Below, piece by piece: positions 50,843 through 60,139 of a stretch of DNA of 64,000 nt. Origin of the DNA: Paraburkholderia phosphatilytica. GTDB taxonomy: Bacteria > Pseudomonadota > Gammaproteobacteria > Burkholderiales > Burkholderiaceae. Location: positions 1-64,000 of the forward strand of contig NZ_QQOA01000020.1 of NCBI RefSeq assembly GCF_003443895.1. The letters run 5' to 3'. Both the position numbers and the translations under genes were made by a program. The stretch's first letter is position 1, and every line of letters begins with the position of its first letter. Under the pieces are notes generated by a model that was given only the letters and a program-made list of their open reading frames with translations, did no database searches and was not told the DNA's origin.

Positions 50843-53395
50843 TCAACCGCACGCCCCGATCTCCCCGCACGCGGTGCAGAAGTCGCATCCATCCTTGCGG
50901 ATCACCGCATTGGCACCACAAGTCTCGCACTTGCGCCCTTGCATCGTGCTCAGCTGATAGACGGACGACGCTCCGTTCGCATTGCCGTTATTCTCGGCGC
51001 CATCCGGTAACGCGAATTCTCCGCCGGCATCCGACCCCCGCTCCACCACCTCCTGCCCGCGCGGCAATTGCGACAGCATCCGCGACGGCACCTGGTTGCC
51101 CTCCGCATCCAGGAACCCGCGCCGATGCAGGATCTGCTGGATCGCATACGCGAGCGCGGCCACTTCCGAATCGTGCCAGCGCGGCGTGCGATGCCCGTCG
51201 AGCCGCTGCACCTCGCCGAGCCGCACCTGGCCGCGGTCCCACGACACCTTGCGCAGGTCCTGCAGGTTGCGCGCGACGAAACCGCCTCGCGCGGCGAGGG
51301 ACAACGAACGCATCGTCGCCGTAATCCATTGCTGCGACTCGTCGCGCTGGCCAGCGGGAATGAAGAATTCGATCGGCCGTTCGATCGTCACTTCGTCGCC
51401 GCCCACGCGCCCCGTCACCTCGATGAACGACACCGCGAGATACAACGACTTCTTGCCGGCCGCGGTCAGATATTCGACCTTCTCGATCACCGCCGGCAGT
51501 TCGCCCCGCGGCCGATGATCGATCGCGATCCGCAGCGGATCCAGCGCGGGTTCGGCCATCGTGTCGCCGTCCGCGTCGCGCGCCGGCACACTCAGCACCG
51601 CGCCCAGCGTTTCGTTCGGCCGGTAGGTGGCAAGCCCCTTCAGACCGCCCTTCCACGCGTCGAAGTACAGGCTCTCGAACGCATCGAACGGATAATCGGC
51701 CGGCACGTTGACCGTCTTCGAAATCGACGTATCCACATACGGTTGCACGCACGCCATCATCTTCAGGTGATCGTGCGCGGACATTTCGAGCGCGCTGACG
51801 AAGTAGTCCGGCAGCGCATTCACGTCACCGCCCAGTTCGCGGTACAGCCGGTACGCGTGATCTTCGACGGCGAACGATTCGCGGCCGCCGTCGGCCATCA
51901 TCTTCATGCGCGTATAGGTCCACGAAAACGCCGGCTCGATCCCATTCGACGCGTTGTCCGCGAACGCAAGACTCACGGTGCCCGTCGGCGCGATCGACAG
52001 CAGGTGGCTGTTGCGCATGCCATGCTTGCGGATCGACGCCTGGATATCGTCGGGCAGCCGCGACGCAAACGTGCCCGCCTGCAGATACGCGTCGGCGTTG
52101 AAGAGCGGAAACGCGCCGCGTTCGCGCGCCAGTTCCACCGACGCCCGATACGCTTCGTCGCGCATCAGCTTCGCCACGCGCACTGCGAAGTCGCGGCCTT
52201 CCTGCGAGTCGTAGCGCAGCCCGAGCATCACCAGCACGTCGCCCAGCCCCGTAAAGCCGACGCCGATGCGGCGTTTCGCGCGCGCCTCGTCGTGCTGCTG
52301 CGGCAACGGCCACAGCGTGATGTCGAGCACGTCGTCGAGAAAGCGCACCTGCGTGCGCGTGCGTTCCGCGAGCAGCGCCCAGTCGAACGAAGGCTGGCCG
52401 CCGCGCATCTGCGCGAATGGTTCGATCACGAAGCGGGTCAGGTTCAGCGGGCCCAGATTGCAGCAGCCATACGCCGGCAGCGGCTGCTCGCCGCACGGAT
52501 TGGTCGAGCGGATGGTTTCGAGCGCGCGCAGATTGTTGTCCTCGTTCATGCGCGAAATGAACACGATGCCGGGTTCCGCGATGTCGTAGGTCGAACGCAT
52601 GATGCGATCGAAGATCTCGCGCGCGCGCCGCTCGGCGTAGACCCACATGCCGTCCGCGCGCTGCCGCATGTCGTTCGCGGCGCGCATGGCGGGCGAAGGC
52701 TCGCCGCGATGCACGAGCTGCCACATGTCGTCCTGCTCGACGGCGCGCATGAACTCGTCCGTCACCGCAACCGACACGTTGAAATTGTTCCAGCGTCCTT
52801 TCGAATGCTTCGCTTCGATGAAGTCGAGCAGATCCGGGTGATCGCAGTCGAGCACCGCCATCTGCGCGCCGCGCCGCGAGCCCGCGCTCTCCACCGTGCG
52901 GCACGACGCATCGAACACGTCGATGTAGCTGCACGGCCCCGACGCCGACGAACTCGTAGTGTGCACGCGCGCGCCCTTCGGCCGGATCGCGGAGAAGTTG
53001 TAGCCGACGCCGCCGCCGCGCCGCATCGTTTCGGCCGCCTGCAGCAGCGCGACGTAGATGCCGGGCAGCCCCTGTTCGTCGACGCCCTGGATGCTGTCGC
53101 CGACCGGCTGCACAAAGCAGTTGATCAGCGTCGCGGCGATGCCCGTGCCGGCGGCGCTCATGATGCGGCCCGCGCCCAGGCCGCCGCCCTGCAGATGCTC
53201 AACGAAACGCGCTTCGGTCAGCGCTCGCAGCGCCTCCGGTTCCGCCAGCGCGACGCCGCGCGCGACGCGTCGATAGACGTCGTCTGCCGTTCGCTCGTCG
53301 CCTTTCGCGTATTTCTCCAGCAGCACGTCGTTCGAGAACTGCTGCGGCGGGATCGACGCGGCACGCGCCTTCACTTCGGTGTCGGTTTCGGCCAT
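50843..53395 (-). CDS. nrdJ: adenosylcobalamin-dependent (class II) ribonucleotide reductase
   Basis: An 850-aa single-chain enzyme that makes deoxyribonucleotides using B12. The catalytic NPCGE motif is at 299-303 (C301 as the expected thiyl site, E303), followed by CCNLG; the C-terminus has a CxxC...CxxC zinc ribbon (KCETCGAN, DFCTACGE). The ATG at 53395 is preferred, with CCGAGGTTTTC upstream. No cobalamin riboswitch can fit in the 88-base upstream gap. A class II enzyme allows growth with or without oxygen. cobT lies 10 kb away. Confidence 0.93.
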   Translation of the reverse strand: MAETDTEVKARAASIPPQQFSNDVLLEKYAKGDERTADDVYRRVARGVALAEPEALRALTEARFVEHLQGGGLGAGRIMSAAGTGIAATLINCFVQPVGDSIQGVDEQGLPGIYVALLQAAETMRRGGGVGYNFSAIRPKGARVHTTSSSASGPCSYIDVFDASCRTVESAGSRRGAQMAVLDCDHPDLLDFIEAKHSKGRWNNFNVSVAVTDEFMRAVEQDDMWQLVHRGEPSPAMRAANDMRQRADGMWVYAERRAREIFDRIMRSTYDIAEPGIVFISRMNEDNNLRALETIRSTNPCGEQPLPAYGCCNLGPLNLTRFVIEPFAQMRGGQPSFDWALLAERTRTQVRFLDDVLDITLWPLPQQHDEARAKRRIGVGFTGLGDVLVMLGLRYDSQEGRDFAVRVAKLMRDEAYRASVELARERGAFPLFNADAYLQAGTFASRLPDDIQASIRKHGMRNSHLLSIAPTGTVSLAFADNASNGIEPAFSWTYTRMKMMADGGRESFAVEDHAYRLYRELGGDVNALPDYFVSALEMSAHDHLKMMACVQPYVDTSISKTVNVPADYPFDAFESLYFDAWKGGLKGLATYRPNETLGAVLSVPARDADGDTMAEPALDPLRIAIDHRPRGELPAVIEKVEYLTAAGKKSLYLAVSFIEVTGRVGGDEVTIERPIEFFIPAGQRDESQQWITATMRSLSLAARGGFVARNLQDLRKVSWDRGQVRLGEVQRLDGHRTPRWHDSEVAALAYAIQQILHRRGFLDAEGNQVPSRMLSQLPRGQEVVERGSDAGGEFALPDGAENNGNANGASSVYQLSTMQGRKCETCGANAVIRKDGCDFCTACGEIGACG

Positions 53396-53483
53396 GAAAA
53401 CCTCGGATGGGGTTCGATGCGCGAAGGAACCACCATAACGCACGCCGCGGATGGCCGCAAATGACGCTCACTCGCCGATCCGG

Positions 53484-54380
53484 CTAAGCCTCGCCCGCCT
53501 TCAGGAAGTCGACGAACGCGCGCAACGGCGCGGGTACGTGCCGACGGCCAGGGTGGTACAGAAACGGCCCGGAGAAGTCCTGCCACCACGGTTCGAGAAT
53601 CGGCTCCAGCGCGCCGCTGTCGAGATGCGGCCGCAGCATGTCTTCGAACAGATGAATCACGCCGAGGCCTTCGGTCGCCATACACACCGCGAGGTCGACC
53701 GCGGCGCCGGGTCGCACCACGAGCGGCCCTTGCGGATCGAGACGCACGATCTGGCCGTCGCGCTCGAAGTCCCACGTCGGCTTCGCGCCGCCCGCGAACT
53801 GGCCGCGCAGACACGCATGCGCAAGCAGTTCGCGCGGATGCGTGGGCCGGCCATGCGCATCGAGATACGCGGGCGCCGCAGCGGTCGCGAAGCGCTGCAC
53901 GCGCGGTCCGATCGGCACCGCGATCATGTCCTGCTCGAGCCGTTCGTCGTAGCGAATGCCCGCATCGCAGCCGATCGACAGCACGTCGACGAAACCGTCT
54001 TCCACCACCACTTCGACGCGAATGTCAGGGTAGGTCTTCATGAAGGCGGCCAGCACAGAAGGCAGCACGATGCGCGCCGCGCTCGACGGCACGTTCAGCC
54101 GCAACGTGCCCGACGGCTTGTCGCGAAAGCCGTTCAGCACGTCGAGCGCGGCTTCCATCTCGCCGAACAGCGGCGTGATCCGTTCGAGCAGGCGCAGCCC
54201 CGCTTCGGTCGGCGCGACGCTGCGCGTGGTGCGGTTCAGAAGACGCATGCCGAGCTTCGCTTCGAGCCGTCGCACCGCGATGCTGAGGCTCGACGCCGTG
54301 ACGCCGCCCACACGCGCCGCGTCGCGAAAACCGCCCGCGCGGGCCACCGAAACGAATGCGGCGAGATCGTTGAATTCCAT
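53484..54380 (-). CDS. LysR-family transcriptional regulator
   Basis: A 298-aa regulator with N-terminal helix-turn-helix (LAAFVSVARAGGFRDAARV, then SSLSIAVRRLEAKLGMRLL). Divergent from the aldo/keto reductase gene with an 18-bp palindrome between them, so it probably controls that gene and itself. LysR members of this sort often work with oxidoreductases; the inducer is unknown. Confidence 0.93.
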   Translation of the reverse strand: MEFNDLAAFVSVARAGGFRDAARVGGVTASSLSIAVRRLEAKLGMRLLNRTTRSVAPTEAGLRLLERITPLFGEMEAALDVLNGFRDKPSGTLRLNVPSSAARIVLPSVLAAFMKTYPDIRVEVVVEDGFVDVLSIGCDAGIRYDERLEQDMIAVPIGPRVQRFATAAAPAYLDAHGRPTHPRELLAHACLRGQFAGGAKPTWDFERDGQIVRLDPQGPLVVRPGAAVDLAVCMATEGLGVIHLFEDMLRPHLDSGALEPILEPWWQDFSGPFLYHPGRRHVPAPLRAFVDFLKAGEA

Positions 54381-54386
54381 CGGGAT

Positions 54387-54404
54387 CGTTCAAAATTTTT
54401 AACG
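54387..54404. promoter_or_regulatory. 18-bp palindrome, likely LysR operator
   Basis: CGTTCAAAA and TTTTTAACG form a dyad with one mismatch. It lies 7 bases from the LysR start; TACAAT at 54410-54415 is a candidate -10 for the aldo/keto reductase. The location fits autoregulation. Confidence 0.55.
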
Positions 54405-54483
54405 ACCCGTACAATCTAGAGCGGATTATCGAACAGCGCAATCGTCGCCATACTGGCTCCCACTACTCGCCAAGGAGAGCGTC

Positions 54484-55344
54484 ATGCCGAAGTCGAATCC
54501 CGAAAGCACGTTCACATTTGCCGGCCGCAAGGTCCATCGCATGGGCTACGGCGCGATGCAACTGGCCGGCCCCGGCGTATTCGGTCCGCCGAAAGATCGC
54601 GATGCCGCGCTCGCCGTGCTGCGCGAAGCGATCGCACTCGGCGTCGATCACATCGATACCAGCGACTTCTACGGGCCGCACGTCACCAACCAGCTGATCC
54701 GCGAAGCGCTGCATCCGTATCCGGACAACCTGACGATCGTGACGAAGCTCGGCGCCGTGCGCGACAGCACCGGCGCGTGGCTGCCGGCGCAAGAGCCGGA
54801 GGACCTGCGCCGCGGTGCGCACGACAATCTCCGCAATCTGGGCCTCGACGTGATCGACGTCGTCAATCTGCGCGTGATGGGTGACGTGCACGCACCGTCG
54901 GAAGGGTCGATCGAGAAGCAGGTCACGGCGCTCGCCGAACTGCAGCGCGAAGGGCTCGTGCGGCACATCGGCCTCAGCAACGTGACGTCCGCGCAGGTCG
55001 CCGAGGCGGAGCGCATCGTGCCGATCGTCTGCGTGCAGAATCACTACAACGTGGTGCAGCGCGACGACGACGCGCTCGTCGACGAACTCGCGCGCAAGGG
55101 CGTCGCGTACGTGCCGTTTTTCCCGCTCGGGGGATTCACGCCGATCCAGTCGTCGGCGCTGTCGACGATCGCGGCATCGCTGGACGCAACGCCGATGCAG
55201 GTCGCCCTCGCGTGGCTCCTGCACCGGTCGCCGAATATCCTGCTGATACCGGGCACGTCGTCGGTCGCGCATCTGCGCGAGAACCTGAACGCGGCGCGCC
55301 TCGAATTGCCCGACGCGGTGCTGCGCGACCTCGACGCGATCTAG
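54484..55344 (+). CDS. aldo/keto reductase
   Basis: A 286-aa TIM-barrel oxidoreductase. The catalytic tetrad's Asp-Tyr region is DHIDTSDFYGP (about 55-65), and Lys is seen in IVTKLG (about 88). It would reduce aldehydes or ketones with NADPH. The ATG at 54484 follows CAAGGAGAGCG. Divergent from LysR; it stops 12 bases before the convergent tauC. Confidence 0.92.
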   Translation: MPKSNPESTFTFAGRKVHRMGYGAMQLAGPGVFGPPKDRDAALAVLREAIALGVDHIDTSDFYGPHVTNQLIREALHPYPDNLTIVTKLGAVRDSTGAWLPAQEPEDLRRGAHDNLRNLGLDVIDVVNLRVMGDVHAPSEGSIEKQVTALAELQREGLVRHIGLSNVTSAQVAEAERIVPIVCVQNHYNVVQRDDDALVDELARKGVAYVPFFPLGGFTPIQSSALSTIAASLDATPMQVALAWLLHRSPNILLIPGTSSVAHLRENLNAARLELPDAVLRDLDAI

Positions 55345-55356
55345 ACACGATCTAGT

Positions 55357-56250
55357 TCAGACCTTGCCCTTCCACGGCACGAGCACGCGCTCGATCCGTC
55401 GCATCAGCAGATCGAAGCACAGCGCGAAGAAGCCGATCACGATGATGCCCATGATCACGACGTCGCTGGCAAGAAACTCCGCGGCGTTGAGCACCATGAA
55501 GCCGAGACCGCTCGTCGACGCGACCATTTCCGCGGCGACGAGCGTCGTCCAGCCGACGCCGATGCCGATCCGCATGCCGGTGAAGATTTCCGGCAACGCC
55601 GACTTCAGGATCACGTGGAAGACGATCTGCGTGCGCGATGCGCCCATCGAATACGCCGCGTGAATCTGCTCGATGCTGACCGAGCGGACACCCGCGCGCG
55701 CGGCGATCGCGAGCGGCGCGAAGATCGCAAGGTAGATCAGCAGGATCTTCGAGAATTCGCCGATGCCGAACCAGATGATGATGAGCGGCAGATACGCGAG
55801 CGGCGGCAGCGGCCGGTAGAACTCGATCGGCGGATCGAACACGCCGCGCGCGAAGCGCGACACGCCCATCAGCACGCCGATCGGAATCGCCGTCACGCAC
55901 GCCAGTGCGAACGCGCCGAACACGCGCAGCAAGCTCATCATCGTGTGCTGCGCGAGCGTCGAGTTCGCGAAGCCGTCGGTCGCTACCGAGATGAACTTCG
56001 CATAGACGGCCTGCGGCGACGGCAGGAACAGCGGCTTGATCCAGTGCAGGTTGGTCGCGGCGAACCACAGCGCAACGAACGCGGCCACCGTCACAAGACT
56101 CACGAGTACGCTGTTGCCTTCGCCCGGAGCACCGAACGCGTCGCCCGGCTTCACCGCCTTGCGTGCGAATACATGCGGACGGTGCCGCTTCGGCCGCGGC
56201 GCTTCCGCATTGGCATGCGAATCGAGCGGGTTGCCGTGATTCTCGAGCAC
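55357..56250 (-). CDS. tauC: taurine/sulfonate ABC transporter permease
   Basis: A 297-aa BPD-type membrane subunit with about six helices and the EAA loop (AAYSMGASRTQIVFHVILKSALPEI) that contacts the ATPase. I start at GTG 56250 because AAAGGAGGGCACGC sits 7-8 bases before it; an ATG at 56277 would overlap tauB. It forms the channel for the TauA-bound substrate. SsuC/TauC are hard to separate by eye, so taurine is inferred from tauR, xsc and pta next door. Confidence 0.9.
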   Translation of the reverse strand: MLENHGNPLDSHANAEAPRPKRHRPHVFARKAVKPGDAFGAPGEGNSVLVSLVTVAAFVALWFAATNLHWIKPLFLPSPQAVYAKFISVATDGFANSTLAQHTMMSLLRVFGAFALACVTAIPIGVLMGVSRFARGVFDPPIEFYRPLPPLAYLPLIIIWFGIGEFSKILLIYLAIFAPLAIAARAGVRSVSIEQIHAAYSMGASRTQIVFHVILKSALPEIFTGMRIGIGVGWTTLVAAEMVASTSGLGFMVLNAAEFLASDVVIMGIIVIGFFALCFDLLMRRIERVLVPWKGKV

Positions 56251-56269
56251 CGCGTGCCCTCCTTTCGAA

Positions 56270-57085
56270 CTAAGCATGGAACACCTCGGCATCGGCGCTG
56301 TGCTGCTTTTCGTCGCCATAGATGATGCTGAGCACGCGCTCGCGCATCTCGATGAAATCCGGGCTCGACTTGACCGCCCGCGCATCGCGGCTCTCCAGAA
56401 AGCGGCGATTGAAGTCGAGTTCGTACGTATGCGTGATGCGCCCCGGCCGCGGCGACATCACGATCAGCCGGCTCGCCAGAAACAGCGCTTCCTCCACGCT
56501 GTGCGTGATGAAGAAGAACATCTTGTTCGTCTTCGTCCACACGTCGAGCAGCAGTTCCTGGATGGTTTCGCGCGTGAGCGCATCGAGCGCGGCCATCGGC
56601 TCGTCCATCAGCAGCATCGCCGGATCGCAGGTCAGCGCGCGCGCAATGCCCACCCGCTGCTGCATGCCGCCCGACAGCTGATAGATCATGTGACGATGAA
56701 AATCCTGCAGCCCGACGAGCGCGAGATTGCGCGCGGCGATCTCGTAGCGCTCGCCCTTCGATACGCCGCGCAGCTTGAGGCCGAACGCGGTGTTGTCGAG
56801 CACGTTGAGCCAGGGCAGCAACGCGTGCTTCTGGAACACAACGCCGCGATCCGCGCCCGGCCCCATGATCGGCTCGCCGCCCAGCAGCAGTTCGCCGCTG
56901 GAAGGCGCGATGAAGCCGGCCATCAACGACAGCAGCGTCGTCTTCCCACATCCCGATGCGCCGAGCGCGACGACGAAGTCGCCCGCATCGATCGTCAGAT
57001 CGATGTCGTCGAGCGCGTGAACGCGCTCTCCCGGCCGGCGCCCCGGGTACATGACGCTGACGCCATTGACGTGCATGCTTTCCAC
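56270..57085 (-). CDS. tauB: taurine/sulfonate ABC transporter ATPase
   Basis: A 271-aa ABC ATPase: Walker A GASGCGKTT (42-50), signature LSGGMQQR (137-144), Walker B MLLMDEP (157-163), and H-loop THSVEEA (near 195). It powers uptake with TauC. The start is GTG at 57085 with AAGGAGG close upstream. It belongs to the leftward tauABC operon. Confidence 0.93.
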   Translation of the reverse strand: MESMHVNGVSVMYPGRRPGERVHALDDIDLTIDAGDFVVALGASGCGKTTLLSLMAGFIAPSSGELLLGGEPIMGPGADRGVVFQKHALLPWLNVLDNTAFGLKLRGVSKGERYEIAARNLALVGLQDFHRHMIYQLSGGMQQRVGIARALTCDPAMLLMDEPMAALDALTRETIQELLLDVWTKTNKMFFFITHSVEEALFLASRLIVMSPRPGRITHTYELDFNRRFLESRDARAVKSSPDFIEMRERVLSIIYGDEKQHSADAEVFHA

Positions 57086-57116
57086 ATTGCCTCCTTGCCC
57101 TCGCGGGTCAGTTGGG

Positions 57117-58175
57117 TCAGTTGGTCTTCAGTGCTGCTTCAGCATAGTCCGGCGTGACGAACTTCGTGTAGTCCGGCAGTACCGTCGAAATCTGCTTCTG
57201 GTCCTTCAGGAAGGTCGACGTGTCCTTCAGCGCGAACGCCGCGCGGCTCGCGGAACCACCGCCCAGCCATTGCGCGGACGCCTGCTCGGTCAGCGTCGGG
57301 AAACCGTACAGCGCGAGCGAACCCGGCACGTCGGCCGCGGTGCCGCCGATCATCTTCGCGATCGCCGCCGCCTGCGGCGAGGTCGCCGTCCACTGGGTCG
57401 GATTGCTGCGGTACTGGTTGTCCTGATTGGCGATCGCGCGCACCAGCTTCACCATGAAGTCCTTGTGCTCCTCGCCCCACTTGCGGTCCACCGCGATGCC
57501 ATCGAACGTCGGCTTGCCGAGCTTCGACAGTTCGCCCGACGTGATCAGCACCTTGCCGCTCTTTTTCAGCTCCGCGAGCGCCGGGTCCCACACGTACGCC
57601 GCGTCGATGTCGCCGCGCTCCCATGCCGCGACGATCTGGTTGGGCTGCATGTTGAGGATCTTCACGTCGGACGGATTGATGCCCCAGTGCTGCAACGCGA
57701 ACATCGTGTGGTAGTGCGTCGTCGAGACGAACGGCACGCCGATGGTCTTGCCCTTCAGGTCAGCCGGCGTATTGATGCCGGAGCCGTTGCGCACCACCAT
57801 CGCTTCGGCCTGGTTGATGTTGTCGAGAATCCAGAAGAGCTGCAGGTCGACGCCCTGGCTCACCGCGGCCGCGAGCGGGCTCGACCCGATCACGCCGATC
57901 TTCACGTCGCCGGACGCCATCGCGGTCGCGACCTTCGCGCCGGATTCGAACTGTCGCCAGTGGATCTTGTAGCCCGTTTCCTTCTCGATCGAGCCGTTCG
58001 CGATCGCCACGACCCACGGATCGACGATCTGCTGGTACGCGATCGTGACCTCCTTGTCCTGCGCGTGCGCGAATGGCGCGGCGAAGCACGCGAGGAGCGC
58101 GAGCACGGCTGGCGCAATACGTCGCGCCATGCGGTCGATCCAGCGACGTAATGTCAGACAGCTTTGATTCGGCAT
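57117..58175 (-). CDS. tauA: taurine-binding periplasmic protein
   Basis: A 352-aa protein with signal peptide (APAVLALLACFAAPFAHAQ) and the TauA/NMT1-type binding domain (VTIAYQQIVDPWVVAIANG; IGVIGSSPLAAAVSQG). It captures taurine or a related sulfonate for TauBC. The ATG at 58175 follows CGTGGAGACCTGCC. The first gene of the tau transporter operon and divergent from tauR. Confidence 0.92.
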   Translation of the reverse strand: MPNQSCLTLRRWIDRMARRIAPAVLALLACFAAPFAHAQDKEVTIAYQQIVDPWVVAIANGSIEKETGYKIHWRQFESGAKVATAMASGDVKIGVIGSSPLAAAVSQGVDLQLFWILDNINQAEAMVVRNGSGINTPADLKGKTIGVPFVSTTHYHTMFALQHWGINPSDVKILNMQPNQIVAAWERGDIDAAYVWDPALAELKKSGKVLITSGELSKLGKPTFDGIAVDRKWGEEHKDFMVKLVRAIANQDNQYRSNPTQWTATSPQAAAIAKMIGGTAADVPGSLALYGFPTLTEQASAQWLGGGSASRAAFALKDTSTFLKDQKQISTVLPDYTKFVTPDYAEAALKTN

Positions 58176-58314
58176 GGCAGGTCTCCACGATTTCGGCTCG
58201 CTGAAGCGCGACGCGGTCGCGACGAGCGGGTTGGCGGCCTCGCGAACGGGAGGGAGTTGTCCCAATCGTCCGCGCCGCATGAAACCGAGTATCGTCACGA
58301 AAAAAATGAGCAAG

Positions 58315-58347
58315 TTAGTGCCAGACAATCCCATTCGTTGAGTCCAA
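58315..58347 (-). promoter_or_regulatory. two degenerate TauR-type direct repeats
   Basis: Read on the minus strand, 58324-58315 is CTGGCACTAA and 58347-58338 is TTGGACTCAA. Each matches 8 of 10 positions of the CTGGACYTAA box I recall for Rhodobacter TauR, and they are in the same orientation, separated by 13 bases, in the tauA-tauR intergenic region. TauR activation of tauABC is plausible. Confidence 0.55.
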
Positions 58348-58374
58348 GCTCTAATCCGACTGCAAGGAGCCCGC

Positions 58375-59898
58375 ATGCCCAGCCGTCCCTCGGCCGCCAT
58401 CTGGACGCAGCTGTTCCAGCGTTCGTCCGACTCCGGCATGAGCCTGCAAGGCAAGATCCGCCAGATGCTGGTCGGCGCGATCCTCGACGGCCAGTTGCCG
58501 CCCGACGCCGCGCTGCCGTCGAGCCGCGAACTCGCGGATCAGCTCGAGGTGGCTCGCAATACGGTGGTGCTCGCGTACCAGCAGCTCGTCGAAGAGGGCT
58601 ACCTGGTGTCGCGCCAGCGCAGCGGCCACTTCGTGAACCCGGCGATGCTGGAAGGCCAGCGCGGCTTCACCGCCGCCGGCGCCGAAGCGCCGGCGGCCGA
58701 AGCGAACGGCCACACCCGGCCCGACTGGCGGCAGCGCATTCCGCGGCCGCCGTCGGCGCAACGCAATATCGTCAAACCCGCGACCTGGCAGAACTACGAA
58801 TATCCGTTCATCTACGGTCAGTTCGACCAGGCGCTGTTTCCGACCAGCGACTGGCGTGAGTGCTGCATCAAGGCGCTCTCCGTGATGGAGATCCGCAACT
58901 GGGCGCCCGACCTCATCGAACGCGACGACGAAACGCTCGTCCAGCAGATCCGCACGCGCGTGCTGCCGCGCCGCGGCGTGTTCGCAATGCCCGACGAGAT
59001 CGTCGTGACGATCGGCTGCCAGCAGGCGCTCTACCTGATCGCGGATCTGCTGAGCGGCCCGCACACCACGATCGGCTTCGAAAACCCCGGCTATCCAGAC
59101 GCGCGCAACATCTTCGGCCAGCGCAACGCACGGCTCCTGCCGTTGCAGGTGGACGCGAGCGGCGTGAATCCCGCCGACGAAAGCACCTTCGCGCATTGCG
59201 ACTACGTGTACGTGACGCCCAGCCATCAATGCCCCACCACGGTTACGCTGCCGCTGGAGCGCCGCCACGCGTTGCTCGAGCTCGCGCAGCGGCACGACTT
59301 CGTGATCGTTGAGGATGACTACGAGAGCGAAAACACCTTCTCCGGCACCCCTCATCCCGCGCTGAAAAGCCTGGACAGCGCGGACCGCGTGATCTACGTC
59401 GGCAGCCTGTCGAAAACTTTCGCGCCGGGGCTGCGGCTCGGCTACGTGGTCGGGCCGCGCGACCTCGTGCGCGAACTGCGCGCACTGCGCCGGCTGATGG
59501 TGCGCCATCCGGCCGCCTACATCCAGCGCGCGTTCGCGACCTTTCTCGCGCTCGGCCATCACGACACCCTGCTGCGCCGGCTCGCGCATGCGTACCGCGA
59601 ACGCGCGCAGGCGCTGACGGACGCGCTCGACGCCCACCTGCCGGAGCTGCGCGTGATGCCCGTCACGGGCGGCGCGTCATGCTGGGTCGAAGGCCCTGCC
59701 TGGCTCGACGCCACCCGGCTCGCGCTGGATGCGCAGGCGCTCGGCGTCCTGATCGAACCCGGCAACGTGTTCTTCATGAACGGCTACGACGACCAGCGCT
59801 GCTTCCGGATGGGCTTCGCCGCGATCCGCACCGACCGCATCGAGCCGGGCGTACGCGCGCTCGCACAGGTTGTCCATCAGCAGCGCAACCGCGCCTGA
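58375..59898 (+). CDS. tauR: MocR/GntR-type regulator of taurine use
   Basis: A 507-aa fusion: an N-terminal GntR HTH (residues 22-88; SRELADQLEVARNTVVLAYQ) and a C-terminal aminotransferase-like domain with PLP lysine K347 in VGSLSKTFAPG and the conserved EDDY (313-316). It matches TauR, which activates tau genes when taurine binds PLP. The start at 58375 follows CTGCAAGGAGCCCGC. It sits between tauABC and xsc-pta, as in other taurine loci. Confidence 0.9.
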   Translation: MPSRPSAAIWTQLFQRSSDSGMSLQGKIRQMLVGAILDGQLPPDAALPSSRELADQLEVARNTVVLAYQQLVEEGYLVSRQRSGHFVNPAMLEGQRGFTAAGAEAPAAEANGHTRPDWRQRIPRPPSAQRNIVKPATWQNYEYPFIYGQFDQALFPTSDWRECCIKALSVMEIRNWAPDLIERDDETLVQQIRTRVLPRRGVFAMPDEIVVTIGCQQALYLIADLLSGPHTTIGFENPGYPDARNIFGQRNARLLPLQVDASGVNPADESTFAHCDYVYVTPSHQCPTTVTLPLERRHALLELAQRHDFVIVEDDYESENTFSGTPHPALKSLDSADRVIYVGSLSKTFAPGLRLGYVVGPRDLVRELRALRRLMVRHPAAYIQRAFATFLALGHHDTLLRRLAHAYRERAQALTDALDAHLPELRVMPVTGGASCWVEGPAWLDATRLALDAQALGVLIEPGNVFFMNGYDDQRCFRMGFAAIRTDRIEPGVRALAQVVHQQRNRA

Positions 59899-60025
59899 CC
59901 CCACCGCCTCCTCCAACTCGCCCGACTCGCCACGGCCTGCCATACCCGGCGGCCCGTGCGGGCGAATTCGCGCTCGCGGCGCATCCACGCGCCATCATCA
60001 CCTCACATCGATAATGATACAAAAC

Positions 60026-60049
60026 ATTCCGTTTTATTCCAGAAATTCT
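60026..60049 (+). repeat. ATTCC direct repeats upstream of xsc
   Basis: ATTCC at 60026-60030 and 60036-60040, then ATTCT at 60045-60049, in roughly helical phase (10 and 9 bases) just upstream of the -35 box. A candidate activator-binding array. Confidence 0.4.
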
Positions 60050-60050
60050 A

Positions 60051-60080
60051 TTGACCCGTTCGCGGCCTATGCACTAGATT
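60051..60080 (+). promoter_or_regulatory. putative promoter of xsc-pta
   Basis: TTGACC (60051-60056) and TAGATT (60075-60080) are spaced by 18 bases, a reasonable sigma-70 promoter 60 bases before the xsc start. Strength and start site are not known. Confidence 0.5.
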
Positions 60081-60101
60081 GGGTGTGTGGCGAATCACTA
60101 C

Positions 60102-60116
60102 GGAACATTTCGTTCC
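60102..60116. promoter_or_regulatory. GGAAC-ATTTC-GTTCC palindrome
   Basis: Perfect 5-bp arms 24 bases before the xsc start, downstream of the promoter above. Its arms echo the upstream ATTCC repeats. Possible TauR or repressor site; unproven. Confidence 0.4.
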
Positions 60117-60139
60117 ATTTTTAAATACCGGAGACACTC

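Noticed and set aside
51068..53464. Long + strand open frame opposite nrdJ
   Set aside because: Arg/His/Gln-rich shadow; nrdJ is unmistakable on the other strand.
53396..53483. Cobalamin riboswitch upstream of nrdJ
   Set aside because: The gap is only 88 bases and lacks a B12-box-like core; a full riboswitch needs about 200 bases.
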